From NCBI GenBank assembly GCA_023402355.1, contig JAEXCG010000005.1:1-21223 (forward strand): a DNA stretch of 21,223 nucleotides, written 5' to 3'. Source of the stretch: Bacillota bacterium (GTDB lineage Bacteria > Bacillota > Clostridia > Christensenellales > Aristaeellaceae). The notes under the pieces are model-generated. The model did not search any database. It was given only the letters and a program-made list of their open reading frames with translations, and was not told the origin of the DNA. Positions 1 through 8,770 of the stretch are shown in pieces. Every line of letters starts with the position of its first letter. Positions within the stretch are counted from its first letter, which is position 1. A program made the translations under genes and the position numbers.

Positions 1-1
1 G

Positions 2-415
2 CGCATCGGCGAGACGGCGACGCCCATCGTGCTGCCCGGCGTCCCTACGACCGGCTTTGACTGGACGCTCTCGCTCGCATCCGGTCAGGAGCAGGGCGTC
101 GCGATGGTGGAGGGCAAGACGGTGACCGCTCTTGGCGCCGGCACCGTGACGCTGCGGGCGACCTCCGCGACCGGCGGACGCACCGCGACCGTGCAGCTCA
201 CGGTTTCGGGCTACGCGCCGGGCTTTTCCACCTACCGCGTCACCTCCGGCACCGTCAACGTGCGGGCGGGCGCGGGCACCAACTACGCCAAGCTGGACAC
301 GCTAAAGCGCGGCGACGAGGTCACGGTCGTCGGCAAGACCGGCAACTGGGCGCGCATCGTCTACGGCGGGGCGCAGGCCTTCGTGTCGCTCTCCTATCTC
401 AAGGAAGTAAAATAA
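2..415 (+). CDS. Surface/cell-wall protein C-terminus: Big2-like plus bacterial SH3 domain (partial)
   Basis: This is the 3' end of a gene that begins before the window; the frame is open from base 2 and stops at TAA 413-415. The visible 137 residues hold the end of an Ig-like (Big2-type) beta domain, recognised by the run VEGKTVTALGAGTVTLRATS, followed by a bacterial SH3 domain with the typical motifs VNVRAGAGTNYAKLDTLKRG and GNWARIVY near the C-terminus. In known families such C-terminal SH3 domains bind peptidoglycan, and Big2 domains act as extracellular spacers. I infer a secreted or wall-associated protein, possibly a hydrolase or adhesin whose catalytic part lies upstream. The internal ATG at 29 is not needed as a start because the frame continues to the window edge. 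The gene is followed directly by a hairpin terminator. Confidence 0.8.
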   Translation, partial: RIGETATPIVLPGVPTTGFDWTLSLASGQEQGVAMVEGKTVTALGAGTVTLRATSATGGRTATVQLTVSGYAPGFSTYRVTSGTVNVRAGAGTNYAKLDTLKRGDEVTVVGKTGNWARIVYGGAQAFVSLSYLKEVK

Positions 416-429
416 ACGCTGCTCTATGC

Positions 430-466
430 AAGACGAGGCGCGCCGCGCGGCACGCCTCGTCTTTTC
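430..466 (+). terminator. Rho-independent terminator after the SH3 protein gene
   Basis: Arms AAGACGAGGCG (430-440) and CGCCTCGTCTT (453-463) pair perfectly over 11 bp and continue inward with one mismatch. The second arm runs into TTTT on the plus strand. It sits between two convergent genes. The minus strand has no T-tract after the hairpin, so termination of the beta-galactosidase transcript here would be weaker. Confidence 0.85.
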
Positions 467-482
467 GTATTATCCGCATCCC

Positions 483-3400
483 TTAAATCGCGCGCAGGAT
501 GAACGAGAAGGAGAGCGGTTTGTCGGAAGGAATCAGGTATTCCTCGTGCACCGGCGCGCCCCAGCTGTCGTCGCCGCCCACACCCATGCGGAAGCCCGCG
601 ACGTCCAGCACCGTGTAATGCACGGGCGGCAGTTCGTCGGGGTGGAAGGCGCTGTCCAGCTCCTGCGCGGTGTACGGGATGGCGCTGACCTGAAGAGGCG
701 CATCCACCCTCTCCACGCGCACGCCGCGCCCGGATTCATCCGTCGCCTCCAGCCAACGCACGCCCGTGCGGTTGCCGCACTCCTGCGGGCGGATGTAAGG
801 CGTGCAGTTTTCCTGCGCCGTCGTCTCGTAAACGCCCAGGTGCGCGCCGCTCTCGCGGTCGATGTAGCACTCCTGCGGCCCCCTGCCGTAATAGCGCAGG
901 CGCGAAAAGCGCGCGGGCAGGCGCATTTGCAGGCCGAACTGCGGCATCTCCGGCAGCCCCTTTGCGCCCGGATAGTCGAGCCTTACGCGCACGCCGCCGT
1001 CCGGCAGCACCGTGTAGGTCGCCGTCACGTCAAAGTCCAGCGGCGCGGGCATCCGATAGACGTAGCGTACCGAGAGCAGGCCGTCCGCCTGACTCGCCGC
1101 AGCGTCCGAAAGGCGCATGCCGTGGCTCGCCATGGTCCAGGCCGCGCAGCGGAACGGCATGCCGTTGCCCCGGTCGTTGTCCGTCGGCGCGCGCTCGAAG
1201 TTCGGGCGCGGCGCGCGCGCGATGCGCTCCAGCCCATCCTTCTTCAGCGAGATCAGCCCGCCGTCCTGATAGGAAAGAATCACGTCAAAGTCCGCGCCGT
1301 GCGCGCCCGCGTTGACGTCGCCCAGCGCGACGCGGTATCCCGCGCCGCACCGCGTCTGCTCCTGCGCGCCCGCGACCGTAAAGAGAGATTCGCCCGTCAT
1401 CTGCTCAAAGCCCGCCTCGGCCCAAAGCGTCGCCTCGCGCAGGCAAAGCCCGCAGCGCAGCGCGTATTCGCCGGGCGCGAGATCTTCCGGCAGCGGCAGG
1501 GCGAAGTAAGCCTCCTCCCCCGCGGGCACGTCGGCGTCCAGCGCCCCCTGCGCCGCGCAGACGCCCTCCCGCAGTAGCGCCCAGCGGAGCTGATACGCGG
1601 CCGTGGAGACGAACAGGTTTTGATTGACCACGCGCACGCCGCGCCTGTCCGGCAGCAGCTTCACGTTCTGGTAGAGGAACTTGACCTCCTGCATCTTGGG
1701 CGAAAGCGTCCGATCCGCGAAGACGATGCCGTTCGTGCAGAAGTGGTAGTCCGTGGGCCGGTCGCCGAAGTCGCCGCCGTAGCAGAGCCTGCGCGCGCCG
1801 TTTCCGTCCGTGGCCTCGATGCCCTGATCGATGAAATCCCAGATGAAGCCGCCCTGATACTGCGGGTACCGATCCTCCAGCGCGGTGTACAGGTGCATGC
1901 CGCCGCAGGAGTTGCCCATCGCGTGCGTGTATTCGCAGTTGATGAAGGGCTTCTTCGGATGGCTCGAAAGGTAGGCCTCGATGTCCGCGGGTTTGGCGTA
2001 CATGCGGCTTTCCATGTCGCTGGTCTCGTCGTAACTGCGGTCGTTGAACACGCCCTCGTAGTGCACCACGCGCGTGGGGTCCGCCGCGCGGAAGTACTCG
2101 GACATGTTGTAAATGTCCTTGCCGCCGAAGCTCTCATTGCCGCAGGACCAGATGACGACGCTCGGGTGGTTCTTATCCCGCTCCAGCATGGACTTCGCGC
2201 GATCCAGCACCGTCGCCTGCCAGTCCGGCCGGTCGCCCGGCACGACCCAGGAGGGCTCGATGCGGCCCATCTTCTGCCAGGACCCGTGGCTTTCCAGGTT
2301 CGTCTCGTCGATCACGTACAGGCCGTAGCGGTCGCACAGGTCGTAAAACCGGCTGTCGTTGGGGTAATGGCTGGTGCGCACTGCGTTGATGTTGTGCCGC
2401 TTCATGCAGCGCACGTCCCAGAGCATGTCCTCCATGGAAATGGCGCGCCCCGTCCGGCAGTTGAACTCGTGGCGGTCCACGCCCTTAAAGACGATCCGCT
2501 TTCCGTTCAGGCACATGAGGCCGTCCTTCATCTCAAAGCGCCGGAAGCCCGTGTTCGTCTCGCAGACCTCCGCCACCTCGCCGCCGCGCGTGAGCGTGAC
2601 GCGCAGGCGGTACAGGTTCGGCTCCTCCGCGCTCCAGAGCTTCGGGTTCTTGACGGGGATGAAAAGCTCCATCTCCTCCGCGCAGTCCGCCTCTACGGAG
2701 GGGCCGCCCAGGAGCTGCACGCGCGCCCGGGCGCCCGCCGCGCCCGCCACCTTCATGCGCACGCGAAGCCGGGCCGAGCGATAGTCCTCGGATAGCTCGG
2801 ACGTCACGAACAGGTCGCGCACGTGCGACGCGGGCTCGCAGAGCAGCCACACGTCGCGGAACAGGCCGGAAAAGCGCCAGAAATCCTGATCCTCCAGGTA
2901 GCTGCCCGTGCAGCGCTTGTACACCTCGACGCACACGCGGTTGACGCCCGCGCAAAGGCAATCGGTCACGTCGAAGGCGGCGGGCGTGAAGCTGTCCTCG
3001 CTGTAGCCGAGGAACGTGCCGTTCACCCAGGCGTACAGCGCGGCCTCCGCCCCGTCGAAGCGCAGCACCACGCGCCCGCCCTGCGGCCAGTCCGCGGGCA
3101 CGGTAAAATCGAGCGCGTAGCAGCCCACGGGGTTGTATTCGCGGTTGATCTCCGGCGGGCGCAGGAACTCATGGCCGTCCCAGGGGTACTGGGTGTTGAC
3201 GTAGTGCGGCCGGTCGTAGCCCTGAAGCTGAATATGCCCGGGCACGGCGATGTCGTTCCAGCCGCTCACGTCGTAGCCCGGCTCGTAAAACCCCAGCGGG
3301 CGAAGCTCCGGCCGCTCGGCATAGCGGAACTTCCACGCGCCGCAAAGGCGCTTTTGCAGGCTCGATCGCCCGCTCTGCGCCTCCTCCTCGCCGGCAAACA

Positions 3401-3488
3401 CGGCATGATCGCTGCATGCCTCAAGGCGTCCGACGGCGAACGCCTCGGGATCGGACAGATATGAAAGCGTATAGACAGGCCTATCCAT
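483..3488 (-). CDS. lacZ: LacZ-type beta-galactosidase, glycoside hydrolase family 2
   Basis: The 1001-aa protein has the full LacZ architecture: N-terminal jelly-roll sugar-binding domain (about 50-215), Ig-like domain (about 220-320), TIM barrel (about 325-620), a second Ig-like domain, and the large C-terminal 'small chain' beta domain (about 725-1000). The acid/base glutamate is E452 in WSCGNESFGG and the nucleophile is E519 in INCEYTHAMGNS, matching the two GH2 LacZ active-site motifs. The length is close to E. coli LacZ (about 1020 aa). There is no signal peptide, so it should act in the cytoplasm on imported lactose or related beta-galactosides. The ATG start is supported by AGGAGG at 3495-3500, six bases upstream, and a sigma-A promoter lies just before it. 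No sugar transporter is adjacent. The family assignment is secure; the exact substrate is inferred. Confidence 0.95.
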   Translation of the reverse strand: MDRPVYTLSYLSDPEAFAVGRLEACSDHAVFAGEEEAQSGRSSLQKRLCGAWKFRYAERPELRPLGFYEPGYDVSGWNDIAVPGHIQLQGYDRPHYVNTQYPWDGHEFLRPPEINREYNPVGCYALDFTVPADWPQGGRVVLRFDGAEAALYAWVNGTFLGYSEDSFTPAAFDVTDCLCAGVNRVCVEVYKRCTGSYLEDQDFWRFSGLFRDVWLLCEPASHVRDLFVTSELSEDYRSARLRVRMKVAGAAGARARVQLLGGPSVEADCAEEMELFIPVKNPKLWSAEEPNLYRLRVTLTRGGEVAEVCETNTGFRRFEMKDGLMCLNGKRIVFKGVDRHEFNCRTGRAISMEDMLWDVRCMKRHNINAVRTSHYPNDSRFYDLCDRYGLYVIDETNLESHGSWQKMGRIEPSWVVPGDRPDWQATVLDRAKSMLERDKNHPSVVIWSCGNESFGGKDIYNMSEYFRAADPTRVVHYEGVFNDRSYDETSDMESRMYAKPADIEAYLSSHPKKPFINCEYTHAMGNSCGGMHLYTALEDRYPQYQGGFIWDFIDQGIEATDGNGARRLCYGGDFGDRPTDYHFCTNGIVFADRTLSPKMQEVKFLYQNVKLLPDRRGVRVVNQNLFVSTAAYQLRWALLREGVCAAQGALDADVPAGEEAYFALPLPEDLAPGEYALRCGLCLREATLWAEAGFEQMTGESLFTVAGAQEQTRCGAGYRVALGDVNAGAHGADFDVILSYQDGGLISLKKDGLERIARAPRPNFERAPTDNDRGNGMPFRCAAWTMASHGMRLSDAAASQADGLLSVRYVYRMPAPLDFDVTATYTVLPDGGVRVRLDYPGAKGLPEMPQFGLQMRLPARFSRLRYYGRGPQECYIDRESGAHLGVYETTAQENCTPYIRPQECGNRTGVRWLEATDESGRGVRVERVDAPLQVSAIPYTAQELDSAFHPDELPPVHYTVLDVAGFRMGVGGDDSWGAPVHEEYLIPSDKPLSFSFILRAI

Positions 3489-3523
3489 CTTTTTCCTCCT
3501 CTCAGACTTTTCCTGATAGGAAG

Positions 3524-3552
3524 AGCATAGAGGATTTGCGATTTTCTGTCAA
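3524..3552 (-). promoter_or_regulatory. Sigma-A promoter of the beta-galactosidase gene
   Basis: On the minus strand a perfect -35 TTGACA (3552-3547) is separated by exactly 17 bases from TATGCT (3529-3524, four of six consensus matches). Transcription would begin about 28-30 bases before the ATG at 3488. The element lies in the 75-base gap after the SDR stop codon, so lacZ can be transcribed independently of the SDR gene. I saw no clear operator dyad overlapping it. Confidence 0.8.
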
Positions 3553-3563
3553 GACCCGACCGC

Positions 3564-4343
3564 TTAAAGCCGACGGAGCAGCGCCCAGAGGCCCATCATG
3601 ACCTCGCCGGGGAGGATCTTGGCCGCGACGCGGTGCATGGCGCAGACGACGCCGGGCGTGGACACGGCGAGGCCGAGCGCGCTGTCCCGCAGCGCCCTTT
3701 GCACGACGGGCGCCGCGCGCGAGGCGAAGGGGAAGCTGCGGATGTACGCGCTGTTCTTCGTCCGCTGCGCCTTGTGGATGAACTCGGTATCCCGCACCCA
3801 GTACGGGCACACCGCCGTCACGCGGATGCCCTCTCCCAGCAGCTCCACGCGCAGGGCGCGGCTGTAGCGGTAGAGAAACGCCTTGCTCGCCGCGTAGACG
3901 TTCAGATAGGGAAAGGGCTGAAAGGCCGAGGTCGAGCAGATTTGCAGAACGCGAGAGCCCCGGGAGAGGTAAGGCAGCGTGGTCTGCGTCATGTCCACGC
4001 TCGCGCGGCAGTTGAGGTCGATCATGCCGTCGCAGTCGGCCAGCGAAGCGTCCCGGCAGGGGCCGATCCTTCCAAACCCCGCCGCGTTTACGAGCAGCCG
4101 CACCTCCGGACGCGTTTCCGCCAGCAGGCGCGAAAGCGTTTCAAAGGATTCCTTCTCCCGCAGGTCCAGCGAAAGGATGCGCACCCTCGTGCGGGTCCTC
4201 TCAGCCAGCTCCTCCAGCCGGTCGCGCCTGCGCGCGACGATCCAGATTTCGTCCAGCGCCTCCTGTTCGTCTATCTGGCGAACGAATTCGCGTCCCAGTC
4301 CGCTGGACGCCCCGGTCACGATCGCGATTTTCACGGCGCGCAT
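3564..4343 (-). CDS. Short-chain dehydrogenase/reductase (classical SDR)
   Basis: The protein is 259 aa, the usual length for a classical SDR. It shows the Rossmann cofactor motif TGASSGLG (residues 10-17), NAAG (86-89), an active-site serine near 139, and the catalytic YxxxK pair Y150/K154. Arginines after the second beta strand (VARRRDR, 37-42) suggest NADP(H) preference. The substrate cannot be read from sequence. The start is ambiguous: the ATG at 4343 directly abuts the RBS-like AAGGGGG (4350-4344), whereas the GTG at 4334 (codon 4) stands nine bases from it and may be the real start. The gene has its own extended -10 promoter and ends 11 bases before the -35 box of lacZ. Confidence 0.88.
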   Translation of the reverse strand: MRAVKIAIVTGASSGLGREFVRQIDEQEALDEIWIVARRRDRLEELAERTRTRVRILSLDLREKESFETLSRLLAETRPEVRLLVNAAGFGRIGPCRDASLADCDGMIDLNCRASVDMTQTTLPYLSRGSRVLQICSTSAFQPFPYLNVYAASKAFLYRYSRALRVELLGEGIRVTAVCPYWVRDTEFIHKAQRTKNSAYIRSFPFASRAAPVVQRALRDSALGLAVSTPGVVCAMHRVAAKILPGEVMMGLWALLRRL

Positions 4344-4376
4344 CCCCCTTTCAAGGCCAAAGAACTTCTCGTCTTC

Positions 4377-4385
4377 ATCATACCA
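4377..4385 (-). promoter_or_regulatory. Extended -10 promoter of the SDR gene
   Basis: The minus strand reads TGGTATGAT: TG plus one base in front of a five-of-six -10 hexamer. No good -35 is present at 16-18 bases, which is common for extended -10 promoters. The predicted start of transcription is about 30 bases before the SDR start codon. Confidence 0.6.
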
Positions 4386-4425
4386 CGAAGGGGAAGCGTT
4401 AAGCGCCCGCCGCGCCGCGCGGCAT

Positions 4426-4456
4426 AAATAAAGAAGGGAGCGGAGCGCCCCCTTCT
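4426..4456 (-). terminator. Rho-independent terminator of the two-component/ABC operon
   Basis: On the minus strand, ten bases ending just past the permease stop codon (AGAAGGGGGC) pair with GCTCCCTTCT, including one G-U wobble, around the five-base loop GCTCC. TTATTT follows. This separates the permease gene from the SDR promoter downstream. Confidence 0.8.
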
Positions 4457-4466
4457 CAAGATTGAT

Positions 4467-6797
4467 TCACTGCGCGCCGAGGGTGCCCACGACCGTGAGC
4501 GCCCGGATGCGCCGGGCCGGGCCGCGCACCGCGAGGAGCGCGCTCGCTGTAACGAACGCCGCGATCAGGCAAAGCGGCCCCAGGGGCAGCGTCCACGGAT
4601 CGCCCCACTGGGCGGTGACGAGGGTTTTAAAGAGGAACGCATGCACGGGCAGGCCCAGCGCGCAGCCCGCCGCGCACCCGAAGAACGCGTAGGTCGCCGC
4701 CTCCATGGTGACCATGCGGACGAGCTGCCCGACGCTCATGCCGACCGCGCGCATGACGCCGTAGGAGCGGATGCGGCTGGAGACGCTCATAGAGACGCTG
4801 TTGACGATGCCGATGACCGTGATCAGCGCGATGATGAAGAGGAATCCGTACATGAACAGCTCCATTGCGTAGTACGCGCCCCGGTTCTCCGCGTTGTCCG
4901 CGCGCCGGTCGGAGAACGTCCGCCCCGGCCCGGCGAGCGCGCGCAGGGCTTCGACGTCCGCGTCCGTCGCTCCGCGCGCGAGTTGCACGTCGATGATGGT
5001 GTAGTCCGTATCGCCCGTGAGGCTTTGAAACGTGTCTTCCGAACAGATGAGCTGGTCCACGCCCTGCTCCTTGCCGAACGGGCTGTTGTTCAGCACGCCC
5101 GCCACCCGGACTACCCGGTCGCCGCCGGGGAGCCGCAGCGTAATCGAATCGCCCGCGCGCGGGCCGTCCGCGCCGCTGTAGACGAAGAGCACCGTGTCCG
5201 CCTCCGTCCTTGCGACCTCGATGCTGCCCTCCAGCAGCGTATCCTCCGCCCAGGCGAACTGGGTCTCCTCGTAGGAGATCAGGTGAACCTCCCCTTCTCC
5301 CTGCGCGCCGACCGTCGGGATGTGATAGGCGAACCGGCGGCCGTAGGCGCGCTTCACCGCGGGATTTTCCCGGATTTCCCCCACCATGTCCGCGGGGACG
5401 TCGCACTTCTCGTCCGCGCTGACCACCGACACGTCGGGCGTCCAGGGCTGCAGGGGCCTGATCGCGTGGCGCATGAAGACCATCGCCGCCGAAAAGGCGA
5501 GGAACAGCACGATGCTGAGCGCAAACGAACCGGTCATCAGAAAAAAGTTCCTGCGGCTGGCGCGCGCGTGGTGCAACCCGAGCGCCGTGTCGACCTTGAG
5601 AAAGCGCGTGTTCGCCGCGCGGCGCACGGGCTGCGCCGTGTTCGCGCCGCCGCTGACCGCAGTTCGCGGCGACACGCTCGCCGCGCGCCGGGCCGGAGAG
5701 CGCGCCGCCAGCAGCACGGAGAGCAGACCCGACAGCGCGCCGCAGGCGATGCCGACGAAACTCACGGCGAGCACCGGCATCTCCCCGAAGTAAAAGGGGC
5801 TGACGGCGCGCAGCACCGCGCACAGCGCCCACACGACCCCCACGCCAAGGAGCGTGCCCAAGGGCACCGCCCACGCGCACCAGCCCAGCGCCTCCCGCCG
5901 CACGAAGCGCATGATCTGCCTGGGCGTCGCGCCCAGGCAGCGCATCATGCCGAAGAACTCCGTGCGCTGCGCCACGTTGCTGTTTAGGCTGCTGGCGATC
6001 ATCAGGACGCCCGCGAGCAGCACCAGCACGAAGAGGACGCCCGCCGTGAGGTAAAGGTTTTGCAGATAGCTGTGATCGCTCTGGCCGTACAGGCCCATGA
6101 GCTTGACGTTTTGCGCGCAGCGGCCGTCCTCAAGCTGAAACTGCCGTGCGATGTCCGCGATGGCCGCGCGCATGTTGCAGTAGGGCGTAAGCTGAACGAA
6201 GAACTGCTCGGCGTATTCCTGCTGCGGAATGGTCTGCCGGAAGCCCTCCGTCGTCAGGATGAGGCCCACCTCGTCCGTCATGAGCAGGCTGGAGGCGTCT
6301 TCGATGAACGCGGTCACGGTGAAGACCGACTCGCCGCCCGGATGCGAAAGGCGCACCTCGTCGCCGAGCGAAAAGCCCAGCACCGCTTTCGCGCTTTCGG
6401 TGACCGCGGCCTCGCTTTGATCCTTTGGATACGCGCCCTCGACCACGCGCAGGCCGAGGATCTTTTCAAAGGGCGCCTCGTCCATGCCGACCACGGCCGC
6501 CTTCTTGCCCTTTACCTCGTACGCCTTGCCGTCCACGATGGCGTAGCGGCCCGCCGCCGCGACCTCCGGGCGGGCGGCGATCAGGCGCGCCTCCGCGTCC
6601 GAAATGCCTTCAAGCGCGGCGTGCCAGTTGCCGTTCTCCTTGATCGCCTGCATTCGCTGGCTGCGCACCTCCATGTCCGCCATGCCGAAGATCGCGCTCA
6701 CCAGGAAGACGGACAGCACGATGCACAGCAGCGTCATGCGGTTTTGCTTTCGGTGCACGCGCGCGCAGATGGGAATCAGGTCGAGGTAGCTCTTCAT
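4467..6797 (-). CDS. ABC transporter permease, MacB/FtsX type with two FtsX domains
   Basis: The 776-aa membrane protein has a first helix at about 21-40, then a long extracellular MacB_PCD-like domain (about 45-240). A first FtsX helical bundle covers about 245-370, with the cytoplasmic loop motif MMRCLGATPRQI that contacts the ATPase. A fifth helix (about 418-441) is followed by a second extracellular domain and a second FtsX bundle (about 640-765) with the matching loop VMRAVGMSVGQL. This duplicated FtsX layout is typical of single-chain permeases in Bacillota that expel lipids, antimicrobial peptides or bacteriocins, or that regulate wall hydrolases. It differs from the ten-helix BceB layout. 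Its ATG overlaps the stop codon of the ATPase gene by four bases, so the two are translationally coupled. The substrate is unknown; control by the upstream kinase/regulator pair suggests an envelope-stress or peptide-resistance role. Confidence 0.9.
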   Translation of the reverse strand: MKSYLDLIPICARVHRKQNRMTLLCIVLSVFLVSAIFGMADMEVRSQRMQAIKENGNWHAALEGISDAEARLIAARPEVAAAGRYAIVDGKAYEVKGKKAAVVGMDEAPFEKILGLRVVEGAYPKDQSEAAVTESAKAVLGFSLGDEVRLSHPGGESVFTVTAFIEDASSLLMTDEVGLILTTEGFRQTIPQQEYAEQFFVQLTPYCNMRAAIADIARQFQLEDGRCAQNVKLMGLYGQSDHSYLQNLYLTAGVLFVLVLLAGVLMIASSLNSNVAQRTEFFGMMRCLGATPRQIMRFVRREALGWCAWAVPLGTLLGVGVVWALCAVLRAVSPFYFGEMPVLAVSFVGIACGALSGLLSVLLAARSPARRAASVSPRTAVSGGANTAQPVRRAANTRFLKVDTALGLHHARASRRNFFLMTGSFALSIVLFLAFSAAMVFMRHAIRPLQPWTPDVSVVSADEKCDVPADMVGEIRENPAVKRAYGRRFAYHIPTVGAQGEGEVHLISYEETQFAWAEDTLLEGSIEVARTEADTVLFVYSGADGPRAGDSITLRLPGGDRVVRVAGVLNNSPFGKEQGVDQLICSEDTFQSLTGDTDYTIIDVQLARGATDADVEALRALAGPGRTFSDRRADNAENRGAYYAMELFMYGFLFIIALITVIGIVNSVSMSVSSRIRSYGVMRAVGMSVGQLVRMVTMEAATYAFFGCAAGCALGLPVHAFLFKTLVTAQWGDPWTLPLGPLCLIAAFVTASALLAVRGPARRIRALTVVGTLGAQ

Positions 6798-7477
6798 GCC
6801 CGCTCCCCTCCCAGATCCGTGAGTCTGCCGTCCGTCACGCGCAAAACGCGGTCCACGCAGGACGTCAGGTTCATGTTGTGGGTGATCATCAGGATGGTCT
6901 GCTGATACCTGCGCGACGCCTGGGTAAGCAGGTCGAGCACGTCCCGGCTGCTGCCCGTATCCAGATTGCCCGTGGGCTCGTCCGCCAGGATCAGCGCGGG
7001 GCGGGTGATGAGCGCGCGCCCGATGGCCACGCGCTGCTGCTGCCCGCCGGAGAGCTGGCCCGGCAGATGGCGGCGGCGTTCCGTCAGTCCCAGCACGTCC
7101 AGCATTTCCCGCACCTGCTCGTCCTGCGCGCGCCTGCCGTCCAGCAGCAGGGGGAAGACGATGTTCTGTTCCACCGTCAGCTCCTGTACCAGATGGAACG
7201 ACTGAAACACAAAGCCGATATGCCTACGCCGGAAGATCGTGCGCTCCTGCTCCTTCATGGAAAACAGGTCCTTGCCGTCCAGAAGGACCTTGCCCGCGGA
7301 CGGCGTGTCCAGCGCGCCGATGCAGTTGAGCAGCGTGCTCTTGCCGGACCCCGACTCGCCGACGACCGCCGCGAACTCGCCCTTTTCGAGGCTGAACGAC
7401 ACGTCCCGCAGCGCGTCCACGTGCGCTTCCCCGCTGCCATACGTCTTGCACAGGTGATCTACCTTTAAAATTTCCAT
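6794..7477 (-). CDS. ABC transporter ATP-binding protein, MacB/LolD class
   Basis: The 227-aa ATPase carries Walker A GESGSGKST (40-48), Q-loop Q92, signature LSGGQQQR (142-149), Walker B LILADE (162-167), D-loop NLD (171-173) and switch histidine H200. The LVQELTVEQN region and overall length match the LolD/MacB class that pairs with FtsX permeases. I place the start at ATG 7477 because AGGAGG (7491-7486) stands eight bases before it. The ATG at 7498, seven codons upstream, would place this RBS inside the gene. It follows the kinase gene by 63 bases and overlaps the permease gene by four, forming the drive unit of the exporter. Confidence 0.93.
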   Translation of the reverse strand: MEILKVDHLCKTYGSGEAHVDALRDVSFSLEKGEFAAVVGESGSGKSTLLNCIGALDTPSAGKVLLDGKDLFSMKEQERTIFRRRHIGFVFQSFHLVQELTVEQNIVFPLLLDGRRAQDEQVREMLDVLGLTERRRHLPGQLSGGQQQRVAIGRALITRPALILADEPTGNLDTGSSRDVLDLLTQASRRYQQTILMITHNMNLTSCVDRVLRVTDGRLTDLGGERA

Positions 7478-7540
7478 GACCTCTGCCTCCTTACGCATAG
7501 CAGCTTACCATGTGCAGATGACGGGCGCGTGAATTTCACC

Positions 7541-8770
7541 TTACGGATTCGTCAGGAAGGAAAGGGTGAAGGCGCTGCCCCGCCCCGGCTCGCTTTCGAC
7601 CGAGAGCAGGCCGCCCTGCCCCTCCACGATCGCGCGGCTGAGCGGCAGGCCCAGGCCCGCGCCCTGCGCGTCCGCCCCGCCGCGGCTGTGGTAAAAGCGC
7701 TTGAAGATGTGGGGCAAATCCTCCGGGGCGATGCCCTCGCCGTCGTCCACGACGCGAATGCGCAGCATCACCGGCGAGCGTTCCCACACGACGCGCACCG
7801 TGCCCCCCGGCCCCATGTGATCCAGGGCGTTCTTGATCAGATTGCCGAGGGCTTCGGCCGTCCAATGCGCGTCGCACAGCGCCGTCTCGTCCGCCGGGCC
7901 GTCCAGCTCGATGCGCTTTTGCTCGCGCTTCGCGCGCTGCATGAGCTCCTCCGCCGCGCGGCGTGCGAGCGCCTGCACCCGGCAGGGCGCGCGCTCAAAG
8001 GCGATGCCGCCCGCGTCGATGCGGGCGATCTTGAGCAGGGAGAGGATCAGCTCCTCCATGCGCGTGAGCGAAACCTGCGTCTTTTCGCAGAAGGCGGCCA
8101 CCGTCTCGGGGTTTTCTGGCTCCGCCGCGATGATCTCGCTGTACAGCCGCGCGGCGGCGAGCGGCGTCTTGATCTGATGGGAGATGTCCGAGATGGTGCG
8201 CTGCAAAAACTCCTTGTTTCTCCGCTCCGTCTCCCCCTGGGCCTGCAGCGCGGTCGCTAAGGCGTCCACCGCCGCCATCAGCCTGCCCAGCGTTCCTTCC
8301 TCCGTCTGCGGCAGGCGCCGCGAAAAATCGGCTTCCGCGTAGCGGGCGACGACGCGCGCCGCCTCTAAGCAAAGGTGCTCCCTTCGTTGAAGCCCGCACG
8401 CGGCAAGCGCAAGCAGCGCGGCGGAAAAGCCTGCGGCCAGCAGGAAGGCGCGCAGGGCGCTCCCACGCACGAGCGTCCAGACGGAGGGAATCAGGCGCGC
8501 GGGCGTCTGATTCGTGCGCCCAACGCGCGCGAGCAGCGCCTCGCCCGCCTCCGCCTCGTCCGTATCCGTGAGCGCCGCTGCGACCACGTCCTCCGGCACG
8601 CCCTGCCCAAGCAGCGCGCCCGCGATCTGCGCCTCGCGCGCCTGCAGCAGGGGCTGCATGCGGCGCGCGCCCCTGGCGGCCGAAAGGCCCGCCAGGGCCG
8701 TGAGCAGAGCGCACAGCAGCGCCGCCAGCAGGAAGAAGCGCCGCGCGGGTTTATTCTCCCAAAACGTCAT
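7541..8770 (-). CDS. Sensor histidine kinase
   Basis: The 409-aa kinase has an N-terminal helix (about 11-30), an extracytoplasmic segment of about 75 residues, and a second helix (about 103-125). A short linker follows, then a HisKA dimerisation domain with phospho-acceptor H198 in DISHQIKTPL. The HATPase domain shows the N-box EALGNLIKNALDH (307-319), G1 DDGEGI (342-347) and G2 GAGLGL (370-375). The sizeable extracytoplasmic loop distinguishes it from the intramembrane-sensing BceS group. Its ATG overlaps the stop of the response regulator gene (ATGA), so both are made in a coupled way. It probably phosphorylates that regulator in response to an envelope signal and controls the ABC genes downstream. 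The signal is not deducible. Confidence 0.93.
   Translation of the reverse strand: MTFWENKPARRFFLLAALLCALLTALAGLSAARGARRMQPLLQAREAQIAGALLGQGVPEDVVAAALTDTDEAEAGEALLARVGRTNQTPARLIPSVWTLVRGSALRAFLLAAGFSAALLALAACGLQRREHLCLEAARVVARYAEADFSRRLPQTEEGTLGRLMAAVDALATALQAQGETERRNKEFLQRTISDISHQIKTPLAAARLYSEIIAAEPENPETVAAFCEKTQVSLTRMEELILSLLKIARIDAGGIAFERAPCRVQALARRAAEELMQRAKREQKRIELDGPADETALCDAHWTAEALGNLIKNALDHMGPGGTVRVVWERSPVMLRIRVVDDGEGIAPEDLPHIFKRFYHSRGGADAQGAGLGLPLSRAIVEGQGGLLSVESEPGRGSAFTLSFLTNP

Noticed and set aside
4641..5987. Plus-strand open frame of 448 codons inside the permease gene
   Set aside because: Arg/His/Ala-rich shadow frame in GC-rich DNA with no RBS or motif; the minus-strand permease is unambiguous.
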